From contig JAWOIB010000056.1 in NCBI GenBank assembly GCA_046484845.1, positions 1-22,172 of the forward strand: a stretch of DNA of 22,172 bases. The letters are read 5' to 3'. Below are positions 7,619 through 14,590 of this stretch, one piece after another. The translations under genes were made by a program, and so were the position numbers. This stretch comes from DSBX01 sp046484845. GTDB lineage: Bacteria > Hydrothermota > Tepidihabitantia > Tepidihabitantales > Tepidihabitantaceae. The stretch's first letter is position 1. Each line of letters starts with the position of its first letter. The notes below the pieces were generated by a model, which worked only from the letters and a program-made list of their open reading frames with translations, searched no databases and had not been told where the DNA came from.

Positions 7619-9626
7619 CGCGCTCCTGCTGCTGCTGGCAGCGGGTGCGTACTTCAGGGAGTCCCGACGCGGGACGACGGGCTCGGGTTCGGTCCGGGCC
7701 CTAGCCGGGCTGTTCGCACTCCGGGTCGCGGCGGTGCTGGTGCTGTTCCTGGTGCTGTCAGGCCTCGTCATCCGGCATCGTTGGTCGCGACCGGGCCGGG
7801 TTGTGGCGGTCTTGCAGGACGTTTCCCGGAGCATGACGTTGGTTGGGGCGGACTCGCTGGCAACCCGAGCGATTGAGCGCATGCGCGTGACGTTCGACGC
7901 GAAGTACGAGCTGTTTGCATTTGCGGAGAGCACGGTAGTGGTCGGCGGTGAGTTTCCGGCAACGGCGGAGGCGGCAGGCCTCGACGGGACCCGCTCCCTG
8001 CTGGCGGCAGCGCTCGACGCCGTTGCCCGGCGACAGCCGGGTGCGATCCTGCTGTTGACCGACGGCCGCGACAACGGTCCGTCCGACCCGGTGCGCGAGG
8101 CGGCCCGGGTCGGGATACCGGTCTACGCGGTCGGTTGCGGTTTGCGTCGGGTGGTCAACCTGAAGCTTGCCGGCTTGCGGCTTCCGGAGGAAATCTATGC
8201 CGGCGAGACGGCACGGGTTGTGGTTCGGGCGGACTGGAGCGGACCCGGTCCAGCCGAGGCCGGTCTCGAGCTTGCCGGTCGCCGGGGGCAGCTGGCGTTT
8301 GCGGATATGGGCACACAGGAAGCCGGGTTCGAGCTGGTATTCCCAGAGCCGGGATTCCGGCAGCTGCGGGCGATTGCCGACAGCGTTCCGGGTGAGATTA
8401 CTGCTGCCGACAACGTGATGGAGGCGGTTTGTCACGTCCGTTCCGGCCGGGTGCGGGTCAGTTACCTGACCGATGCGCCAGGACCTTCCTCCCGGTTTGT
8501 GACCCGGGCGCTGGAGCGGTTGCCCCGGGTCGGACTGGTCCGTGCCATTGCGGCCACGCCCGGCGGCTTGTCGCTGCCGGGCGATGCCGATGTCCACATT
8601 CTCGACCGGCTTCGGGTCGGACCAGAATGGCCGGGCTGGGACCGGCTGGCGGAGGCGGTTAGCTCGGGCGCCGGTCTCTTGGTGCTGAACGAGCGCGGGT
8701 TCGATGCAGGTCACCCGCTGGCCAGGTTTGTGCCGGGCGGCGCCGTCCTGCTCCGCGGCCCGGTGCGGGTCGAGCCCACGCCGGGCCGGCCGGTCGAGGC
8801 GCTTGCCCGGCTGCTGGACCGGTTGCCCCCCTTGGAGCCGGCGGCGGTACCCTCCCGACCAGACAGCTTCGAAGCTTGGCTGCGCGTGCCGGCCGAAGCG
8901 CGCGCGGGTGCGGTTGCCGGTGGGCAGGTCGTGGCCGGCGCGCGTTCGATGGGGCGGGGCCGAGTGCTCTACCTCGGCTGGTCGACTTGGCGCTGGGGGT
9001 TCACCTCCGGGGATATCGCGGGTGCCCCGACCGCGCTGGACCAACTGCTTGAGCCCGCGATCCGGTTCCTTTCAACCGGGACCGGCGAGTTGCTGCGGCT
9101 GGCAGCAGTCCGACCCGCGTTCATGGCCGGCGACCCGGTGCAACTGGAACTGAGCGTCATCGCGCCCGACGGCCGGCCGCTGACAGGCGTCAACCCCACG
9201 GTGGCGGTCAGGGAGACGGATGATGCCTTGTCCGGGGAAGCCGGAGTTGAGCTGGGTCCGCTTCCGATGGTTGAACTCGGGGGAGGGCGTTACCAGGTGA
9301 TGGTCGCAGGGCTTGGACCTGGTTCGTACCGGGCGACCGGGACCACCACTTCGGGTGAGGCCGAGGCCGGTTTTGCGGTCGTGCATGGTACGCGCGAAGA
9401 GACGATGCTGGGGCTTGACGACCGGCTGCTGCGTGAGATTGCGCGGGTCACTGGCGGGCGGTACTTCGACAGTGATAGCCTGCCCGGCCCGGGTTTCGAG
9501 ATGCAACTGGCGCCCAGCCGCCATGGGTTCGAGTTCACCCCCAGGCGTTCGGTCTGGACATACCTGCTGCTGGTGCTGCTGGCCGGTACCGAATGGGCTT
9601 TGCGGCGGAGGAAGGGACTGCTTTGA
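7593..9626 (+). CDS. Membrane-anchored VWA-domain protein with GATase-like region
   Basis: A 677-residue protein. Two N-terminal membrane segments (about 5-21 and 37-60) are followed by a von Willebrand A domain from about residue 68 with an apparently complete metal-ion-dependent adhesion site: D76-x-S78-x-S80 (DVSRS), T133 (DGTRS) and D157 (LLTDGRDN). After a beta-rich stretch, about 285-350 (RVSYLTDAPG... ADVHILDRL... GAGLLVLNERG) resembles the class-I glutamine-amidotransferase-like domain found in VWA membrane proteins. More beta domain follows, then a final membrane helix near the C-terminus (WTYLLLVLLAGTEWAL) ending in basic residues. Such proteins usually work with MoxR ATPases and DUF58 proteins; a MoxR gene lies at 19051 but is not adjacent. 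The GTG start overlaps the preceding gene by 26 bases with no strong ribosome-binding site, implying coupling. Confidence 0.8.
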   Translation: MLSASIVASALLLLLAAGAYFRESRRGTTGSGSVRALAGLFALRVAAVLVLFLVLSGLVIRHRWSRPGRVVAVLQDVSRSMTLVGADSLATRAIERMRVTFDAKYELFAFAESTVVVGGEFPATAEAAGLDGTRSLLAAALDAVARRQPGAILLLTDGRDNGPSDPVREAARVGIPVYAVGCGLRRVVNLKLAGLRLPEEIYAGETARVVVRADWSGPGPAEAGLELAGRRGQLAFADMGTQEAGFELVFPEPGFRQLRAIADSVPGEITAADNVMEAVCHVRSGRVRVSYLTDAPGPSSRFVTRALERLPRVGLVRAIAATPGGLSLPGDADVHILDRLRVGPEWPGWDRLAEAVSSGAGLLVLNERGFDAGHPLARFVPGGAVLLRGPVRVEPTPGRPVEALARLLDRLPPLEPAAVPSRPDSFEAWLRVPAEARAGAVAGGQVVAGARSMGRGRVLYLGWSTWRWGFTSGDIAGAPTALDQLLEPAIRFLSTGTGELLRLAAVRPAFMAGDPVQLELSVIAPDGRPLTGVNPTVAVRETDDALSGEAGVELGPLPMVELGGGRYQVMVAGLGPGSYRATGTTTSGEAEAGFAVVHGTREETMLGLDDRLLREIARVTGGRYFDSDSLPGPGFEMQLAPSRHGFEFTPRRSVWTYLLLVLLAGTEWALRRRKGLL

Positions 9627-10387
9627 GAATACACGATAGCATTGCTTTGCCGGTCGTCGCCCGGCATGGGTTCGCGGCCGGCGGGCTGCGGCTCGCGCTG
9701 CCTTCTGTATGCCTGGCGGTGCTCTGCCTGGGTGTGGTTACGACTGCTCTCGCCGGTCCTGCCGGCGAGCCTGGTCCGGGCGGACACCAGACCACCGGCG
9801 AGCGTCTCGCGGAGCAGTTGCGGGCGGGCGGGTTGTCGTCCGACGCGGTGGTGCTGATCATCGCCATCCTGCCGGTGGTCGAACTGAGGGGCGCGGTGCC
9901 GGTCGGTATCAACCTGCTCGGCATGCCCTGGCACCGGGTTGTGTTCTTCGCGATCGTCGGCAACATGCTGCCGGTTTTCCTGGTTCTCTGGTTGCTCGAC
10001 GCGGTGGTCAGGGTGCTGGTCCGGTTTCGTCCGTTCCGCAGGTTCTTCGACTGGCTATTCGCCCGCACCCGGCGCAGGAGCGATCTCATCCGGCGCTGGG
10101 AGTTCTGGGGGCTGGCAATGTTCGTGGCCGTGCCGTTGCCGGTGACCGGGGCCTGGACCGGCAGCATCGCCTCGGTGCTAATGGGATTGCCCTACTGGCG
10201 CTCGGTGCTGGCTATCTTCGTCGGTGTGCTGGTAGCAGGCGCCATCGTGACCGCGCTGTCACTGCTCGGAACCCGGGGAGCGGTTATTGCGGGTGTGGCG
10301 TTACTGGTGCTGTTCCTGAATGGTGTGTTGTCCGGCTGGCGGCGGCGGCGCCGGGCTGGGTCGCAGCCCCCGGGTACGTCCAACTAG
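9623..10387 (+). CDS. Small multidrug-export family membrane protein (COG2426)
   Basis: A 254-residue integral membrane protein. A signal-like hydrophobic N-terminus (about 20-43, ending near ALAG) leads to a short hydrophilic region, then membrane segments at SSDAVVLIIAILPVVELRGAVP, VVFFAIVGNMLPVFLVLWLLDAVV, WGLAMFVAVPLPVTGAWTG, LAIFVGVLVAGAIVTAL and a last helix before an Arg-rich tail. The PVVELRGAVPVGI and VPLPVTGAWTG motifs are the hallmark of the family named small multidrug export (PF06695); transported substrates are not established. The TTG at 9623 is preferred: it overlaps the VWA stop as TTGA and follows a strong GGAGGAAGGG ribosome-binding site (9607-9616). A longer in-frame start at 9593 would lie before that site. 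It is the last gene of the six-gene run. Confidence 0.83.
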   Translation: MRIHDSIALPVVARHGFAAGGLRLALPSVCLAVLCLGVVTTALAGPAGEPGPGGHQTTGERLAEQLRAGGLSSDAVVLIIAILPVVELRGAVPVGINLLGMPWHRVVFFAIVGNMLPVFLVLWLLDAVVRVLVRFRPFRRFFDWLFARTRRRSDLIRRWEFWGLAMFVAVPLPVTGAWTGSIASVLMGLPYWRSVLAIFVGVLVAGAIVTALSLLGTRGAVIAGVALLVLFLNGVLSGWRRRRRAGSQPPGTSN

Positions 10388-10423
10388 CCCCAGTCTGGAG
10401 AAGCGGCAGGGCGGTTGCGGGGT

Positions 10424-11524
10424 TCAGGTTGAGGGCGGGCCGGTCGGTGGCGGCTCGGCGGGCGGTGCTGGCCTGGTGGCCGGTGGGTTGAGGTAGACCG
10501 TCCGGATCGGGAATGGGATTTCGATGCCTTCTTTGCGGAACCGGGCGAAGATGCGCTTGCGGAGGTGATGCCGGACCCGGTACTGCCGGGCGTAGCTGCT
10601 GATGTGAACGACCAGCGCGAAGCCGAGTGAAGAATCACCGAATCCGGGGTGGAATGAGACGTACGGCTCTGGGTCGTCGAGCAGGTGCTCGACTTCTCCG
10701 ACGGCCTTGTTCGCGACGTCAATCAGGATTCGTTCGACATGCTCCGGGTCGGAGCTGTAGCTGACCCCGACTTCGATGTCCAGGCGGTAGCGCTTGTCCG
10801 CGAGGTTGAAGTTGGTGATGATGGCCTGGGCGAGTCGGTCGTTCGGGATGATGATGATGTTGTTGCGGATGGTCCGGATGGTTGTCGCCCGCCAGGTGAT
10901 GTCGGTGACGACGCCTTCTTCGCCGGTGTCGAGGCGCAGGAAGTCGCCGGGCCGGATGTGCCGGGAAAGGGTGATGTAGATGCCGGCGAAGGTGTTGGCG
11001 AGCGTGTTCTGGAGCGCAAGCGCGACCGCCAGGCCGCCGATGCCGAGCGCGGTGATCATCGGCGTAATGGAGATGCCGAGCGAGTGCAGCAGGACCAGGC
11101 CGCCGAGCACCAGAATGGCGATGCGGACGGTGGTCTGGGTCAGCCCGACGTAAGCGACCGCGTTCTTGTTGTGGGTCCCGGTGTGGCGAATGAACCCGAT
11201 GGCGGCCTGGGCCGCGGCGTAAGTGACGGAGACTATCAGCAGGACGATGAGGACCTTGTCGCTGGCCCGGGTAAGCTCGGCAGACAGGATGGCGATGCGC
11301 GAGGCGGCGTAGACGCCGCCGCAGATGCACCAGATGACGAACGGGCCGCGGGTGGCAGCAATCAGGATGCTGTCTACCTGCGTCTTTGTCCGGGCCGCGC
11401 GCCGGCGGAGCCAGTCGAACACGATCTTGCGGAACAGGAACGCTACCGCGACCGAACCGAGTATCGCCAGGACAGCGAGCAGGTACAGGATGAGACGCTC
11501 CCGGCCGGTCAGTATGGCTTCCAC
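10424..11524 (-). CDS. mscS: MscS-family mechanosensitive ion channel
   Basis: A 366-residue inner-membrane channel of the small-conductance mechanosensitive family, which releases solutes on hypo-osmotic shock. Membrane segments are seen at about 10-32, 60-80, 88-112 and 127-150. The pore-lining helix follows with its Gly/Ala signature TALGIGGLAVALALQNTLANTFAGI (about 157-181), then SRHIRPGDFLRL and the cytosolic beta domain (EEGVVTDITWRATTIRT, NNIIIIPN) and the alpha/beta cage. It has four predicted helices before or including the pore region against three in E. coli MscS, plus a Pro-rich C-terminal tail. The GTG at 11524 is the only start that keeps the first helix (the next in-frame GTG lies after it). 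A sigma70-type promoter ends only 7 bases upstream, so the message may be leaderless. Confidence 0.9.
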   Translation of the reverse strand: MEAILTGRERLILYLLAVLAILGSVAVAFLFRKIVFDWLRRRAARTKTQVDSILIAATRGPFVIWCICGGVYAASRIAILSAELTRASDKVLIVLLIVSVTYAAAQAAIGFIRHTGTHNKNAVAYVGLTQTTVRIAILVLGGLVLLHSLGISITPMITALGIGGLAVALALQNTLANTFAGIYITLSRHIRPGDFLRLDTGEEGVVTDITWRATTIRTIRNNIIIIPNDRLAQAIITNFNLADKRYRLDIEVGVSYSSDPEHVERILIDVANKAVGEVEHLLDDPEPYVSFHPGFGDSSLGFALVVHISSYARQYRVRHHLRKRIFARFRKEGIEIPFPIRTVYLNPPATRPAPPAEPPPTGPPST

Positions 11525-11530
11525 CTGATT

Positions 11531-11558
11531 ACTATATGCGGCGCGTCCCGGGTGTCAA
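11531..11558 (-). promoter_or_regulatory. sigma70-type promoter of mscS
   Basis: Reading the minus strand, TTGACA (11553-11558) is separated by 16 bases from TATAGT (11531-11536). Both boxes are near consensus. The expected start of transcription is at or within a base or two of the mscS GTG at 11524. Confidence 0.72.
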
Positions 11559-11594
11559 AGCTCGGCGGCGGTCGGGTTCCGGCGCGGGAGCTTG

Positions 11595-13958
11595 ATGTCC
11601 GGTCGGGGTCGGCTAGGCTGGGGAATGAGCGACTGGCTGGTCGGTCAGAGGCTGAAGGGCTCGCTCGGCCTCCGCTATGCGGCCTTGCGGGCGTTCGGCG
11701 CGGCTGCGCTGGGCGTGGCGCTGGCCCGGGTTGTACCGTTGCCGCCAATTGCACTTGCGGCTGGTGTCGCAGTTGGGCTGGGGCTGGCCCGTTGGACCCG
11801 GGGATTGTCGTTGTACGCGGCGCTGGCCGCCGCGGCGATGGGCTGGGCGCTGGCGCGGGCCCCGGTCCCGCCGGACCCGTCGTTCTATGCGCGGCCGTGG
11901 TTCCGCGGCGTGGTGGTCGAGGCGCCGGGCCGGTCCGGCCGGATGGTGGTGAAGCTGGCCCGCCCGGGTCAGGGCCGGGTGGTGGTCTGGCTGCAGGATT
12001 CACTGGCGAGCCCGCGCTACGGGGACGAGTTGCTCGTGGCCGCATCCGTGCGCCGGTTCGATTACCCGCGGAATCCCGGGTTGCCGGACCGCAATGAGCG
12101 GCTGGCGCGCCAGGGGTTTGTGGGCCGGGCGTCGGTCTCGGGCCGCCAGCTCTGGTTCACCGGCCGGGAGCGCGGGGCGGCGCTGATGCGGCGGGTGGTT
12201 GTCCCGGCTCGGGAGCGACTGAGGACGAGAGTAAGACAGCTGCTGCCGGACGAGACCGGGGCGGTGCTGACAGCCTTGCTGGCGGGCGAGCGGCAGGATG
12301 TCACGCCCGAGACGATGGGGATGATGCGGGATTCCGGGCTGATGCACGTGCTGGCGGTGTCCGGGCTGCACGTGGGCATCATCGCCGGGCTGGTGTGGCT
12401 GTTGCTGTCGCTGTTGGGAGTCAGGGGCTGGTGGCGGTTGCTGGTCGGCACAGTGGCGATTGCCGGTTACGTGGTGTTTGTCGGGGCGCGGCCGTCCGCA
12501 ATCCGGGCCGGGATAATGGCGGTGGCGGCCGCGCTGGCCTGGACCGCTCAACGGCGGCTGGAACCCGGCGCGACGCTCGGGGTCGCCGGGCTGGCGTTGC
12601 TGTTCCTGGTTCCGAATTCGCTGTTCGAAACCGGGACGCAATTGTCGCTCGCCGCGGTCGCGGGTATCGTGGTGGCGGCGACCGCGACCGGGGGGATTCG
12701 CGCGGGCCGGCTGCCGTCCCCGTTCCAGCGAACCGTGCCGGTGGTACTGCGGGCGCTGATCGTGTCGGCCGCAGCCTTCGCCGCGACCGCCCCGTTCCTG
12801 CTGGCCGCTTTCGGGCAGGTGCAGTTGCTGGCGATACCGGCCAGCCCGCCGGCAATCCTGATGACTTCGCTGATCGTGGCGCTGGGCGGGCTGGCGGTGC
12901 TGCTGGCCGGTGTCTGGATGCCGCTGGGTGCGGTTCTGGCGGAGACGGTGCGGCTGCTGGTGTTGGGTCTGACCGGGTTGGCCGGGCTGATCGCCCGGCA
13001 GGACTGGGCGGTATTGAAGCCGGCGGGTGCGGGCGGTTGGCTGGTGCCGGTGACCGCGCTGAGCCTGTTCCTGCTCCTGCACTGGCGGTCGCGCCGGGCG
13101 AGGTTCGCGGCCGCGGGACTGATGCTATGCGGAATCGGTTTGTCGGTCTGGTCGGCGGCACTGAGGCCAGCCGCGGACCGGTTATGGTTCCTGGACCCGG
13201 GCGAGGGTGACGCAATGGTGTTCGAGGACAGGGCCGGAAGAGTACTGCTATACGACACCGGGATTGACGGGCCGGGGGTAGTCCGCGATTTCCTGCGGAG
13301 CCGGGGCCGGGACCGGGTGGCGGTCGCAGTAGTGACCCACCCGGATCTTGACCACTACGGCGGCCTGCTCGACCTTGTGGACCGCGTGCGCATCGAACGC
13401 CTGGTGGTGCCGACCCGGCACGGCCCACCGGACTATCGGCAGCTACTGGACCAGCTGGAGGCGGGCGGGACCAGGCTGGTGTTCGCCGGGGCCGGTACCG
13501 AGCTTGAGTTCGGCGGGTTCCAGTTCCGTTTCGTCTGGCCGGACGAAACCGCCCGGCGGCTGTACGCGGCCGGGCTGGCCGGGGCCAATGATGTTTCGCT
13601 GGTGGCGATGGCGGAACATGGCGGGTACCGGATGCTGTTGGCCGGTGACCTCGACCGGCCGGAGCTTGTCGTCGGCCGTGGCATCGAGGCGCAGCTGCTG
13701 AAGTCGCCGCACCACGGCAGCAGGGCCGGCAACGAACCGTCGCTGTACGACGAGGTCAGACCCTCACTGGTGGTGGTGATGGGCAGGTACCCGACCCCGG
13801 CCGGGCTGGAGGCGCGTCTGCCCGGGGCGGGCATCGGGTACATCAATACCAGGCGTGATGGGGGTGTGGAACTGGGTCTGGTTCGCGATGGCGAACGGGA
13901 ACCGGCAGTTCGGGACTACCGCGGTCGGCTGCGAGTGGTGTTCCCGGCAGGGAACTGA
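11595..13958 (+). CDS. comEC: ComEC/Rec2-type DNA internalisation channel
   Basis: A 787-residue polytopic membrane protein, the full three-part ComEC layout. The N-terminal region (to about residue 180) has membrane helices and a DUF4131-like domain (FRGVVVEAPGRSGR). The central Competence domain spans about 210-490, with TALLAGERQDVTPETMGMMRDSGLMHVLAVSGLHVGI and GARPSAIRAGIMA. The C-terminal metallo-beta-lactamase-fold domain spans about 525-785: DPGEGDAMVF, HPDLDH (H582-D584-D586-H587), ANDVSLV, LLAGDLD and SPHHGS (H706, H707). The protein moves single-stranded DNA across the inner membrane in transformation; the lactamase domain may degrade one strand. The ATG at 11595 follows GGGAG (11586-11590); TTG 11592 and ATG 11625 are alternatives. 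ComEA is encoded at 5252. The usual DVGQGDA motif reads DPGEGDA. Confidence 0.92.
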   Translation: MSGRGRLGWGMSDWLVGQRLKGSLGLRYAALRAFGAAALGVALARVVPLPPIALAAGVAVGLGLARWTRGLSLYAALAAAAMGWALARAPVPPDPSFYARPWFRGVVVEAPGRSGRMVVKLARPGQGRVVVWLQDSLASPRYGDELLVAASVRRFDYPRNPGLPDRNERLARQGFVGRASVSGRQLWFTGRERGAALMRRVVVPARERLRTRVRQLLPDETGAVLTALLAGERQDVTPETMGMMRDSGLMHVLAVSGLHVGIIAGLVWLLLSLLGVRGWWRLLVGTVAIAGYVVFVGARPSAIRAGIMAVAAALAWTAQRRLEPGATLGVAGLALLFLVPNSLFETGTQLSLAAVAGIVVAATATGGIRAGRLPSPFQRTVPVVLRALIVSAAAFAATAPFLLAAFGQVQLLAIPASPPAILMTSLIVALGGLAVLLAGVWMPLGAVLAETVRLLVLGLTGLAGLIARQDWAVLKPAGAGGWLVPVTALSLFLLLHWRSRRARFAAAGLMLCGIGLSVWSAALRPAADRLWFLDPGEGDAMVFEDRAGRVLLYDTGIDGPGVVRDFLRSRGRDRVAVAVVTHPDLDHYGGLLDLVDRVRIERLVVPTRHGPPDYRQLLDQLEAGGTRLVFAGAGTELEFGGFQFRFVWPDETARRLYAAGLAGANDVSLVAMAEHGGYRMLLAGDLDRPELVVGRGIEAQLLKSPHHGSRAGNEPSLYDEVRPSLVVVMGRYPTPAGLEARLPGAGIGYINTRRDGGVELGLVRDGEREPAVRDYRGRLRVVFPAGN

Positions 13959-13967
13959 GAGGCTGGC

Positions 13968-13983
13968 GCTCGCTCTCGCGAGC
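13968..13983. terminator. Possible bidirectional terminator hairpin
   Basis: A perfect 6-bp inverted repeat (GCTCGC / GCGAGC, loop TCTC) lies in the 46-base gap between the convergent ends of comEC and the RRM gene. No T-tract follows on either strand, so Rho-independent function is uncertain. Confidence 0.35.
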
Positions 13984-14004
13984 TGACTTCTGGTCGGGTT
14001 CGAG

Positions 14005-14316
14005 CTACCAGCGGTCGTCGCTACCCCGGTCGTCCCGGTGGCCGGGACCGCGGCCCTCGCGTGATTCACTGCGCGGTCGGGCGACGTTGACGGTCAGCGG
14101 CCGTCCCCCGAGCTCGTGCTGGTTCAGTGCCGCAACCGCGGCCGAGGTACCGTCGTCCGTCGCCATTTCGACGAAAGCGAATCCCCGAGACCGTTCGGTG
14201 AAGCGGTCTTTGACGACCTCGACCGAACTCACCTCGCCGTGCTGGGCGAAGAGCTGGCGCAGTTCTTCTTCGGTTGCGCTGAAGGGCAAGTTGCCGACGA
14301 ACACTCTCTTGGCCAT
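14005..14316 (-). CDS. Small RRM-domain RNA-binding protein
   Basis: A 103-residue protein with a single RNA-recognition motif over residues 4-80. RNP2 is VFVGNL (5-10) and RNP1 is RGFAFVEM (44-51) with the usual aromatic residues, followed by an Arg/Gly/Asp-rich tail (SREGRGPGHRDDRGSDDRW). This matches the bacterial glycine-rich RRM proteins (Rbp type in cyanobacteria), cytosolic RNA binders often induced by cold. The ATG at 14316 is set by a strong GGAGGT ribosome-binding site (14323-14328, six-base spacer) and by the canonical start MAKRVFVGNLP. The frame is open upstream to 14445, but that extension has no family similarity that I recognise. A promoter at 14497-14524 predicts a leader of about 170 bases with two hairpins. 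Confidence 0.93.
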   Translation of the reverse strand: MAKRVFVGNLPFSATEEELRQLFAQHGEVSSVEVVKDRFTERSRGFAFVEMATDDGTSAAVAALNQHELGGRPLTVNVARPRSESREGRGPGHRDDRGSDDRW

Positions 14317-14336
14317 CTGTTTACCTCCGAGAAGCC

Positions 14337-14354
14337 GTGCCGGACATCCGGCAC
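14337..14354 (-). promoter_or_regulatory. Leader hairpin just upstream of the RRM ribosome-binding site
   Basis: A perfect 7-bp inverted repeat (GTGCCGG / CCGGCAC, 4-base loop) ends 8 bases upstream of the GGAGGT of the RRM gene in the mRNA. No U-run follows, so it is more likely a translational or stability element than a terminator. Confidence 0.45.
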
Positions 14355-14429
14355 TGTCTTGCTGCTTGATGTCGGGAGCTGCGGACGCAGGTTCGCAAAT
14401 ACCGGACCGTACCCGGACCGACACAAGCA

Positions 14430-14455
14430 CTTCCGGGACCATCAACCCGGGGAAG
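14430..14455 (-). promoter_or_regulatory. Second leader hairpin in the RRM mRNA
   Basis: Arms CTTCCGGG (14430-14437) and CCC-gg-GGAAG (14446-14455) pair over 8 bp with a 2-base bulge and an 8-base loop. The hairpin sits about 35 bases after the predicted transcription start of the RRM mRNA. Confidence 0.35.
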
Positions 14456-14496
14456 CCCCCGGGCGAATGCCGAGTCCCGCGACATTCAACCGGGGT

Positions 14497-14524
14497 ATCG
14501 TAAACGCCCGACCCGTCTTGTCAA
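14497..14524 (-). promoter_or_regulatory. sigma70-type promoter of the RRM gene
   Basis: On the minus strand TTGACA (14519-14524) is followed after 16 bases by TACGAT (14497-14502). Transcription should begin near 14490, leaving about 174 untranslated bases before the ATG at 14316. Confidence 0.65.
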
Positions 14525-14533
14525 GAGCGGTCG

Positions 14534-14561
14534 TTGACCCCGGGTAGATTTCTGCTAGCAT
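14534..14561 (+). promoter_or_regulatory. sigma70-type promoter of the aldehyde dehydrogenase gene
   Basis: TTGACC (14534-14539) and TAGCAT (14556-14561) are 16 bases apart. The expected start is near 14568, about 23 bases before the ATG. It lies back-to-back with the RRM promoter; the two -35 boxes are 9 bases apart. Confidence 0.6.
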
Positions 14562-14590
14562 TGCTGGCCCGGCAGATTACAGGAGGATCC

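Noticed and set aside
10685..12097. 470-codon plus-strand frame antisense to mscS and running into comEC
   Set aside because: It lies opposite a clear MscS gene and is Asp/Gly/Arg-rich low-complexity sequence, as expected for shadow frames in GC-rich DNA.
14337..14354. Leader hairpin as an attenuator-type terminator
   Set aside because: No U-run follows in the minus-strand transcript; the next bases lead straight into the ribosome-binding site.
14317..14445. N-terminal extension of the RRM protein
   Set aside because: The frame is open, but the strong GGAGGT and the canonical MAKRVFVGNLP start at 14316 mark the true beginning.
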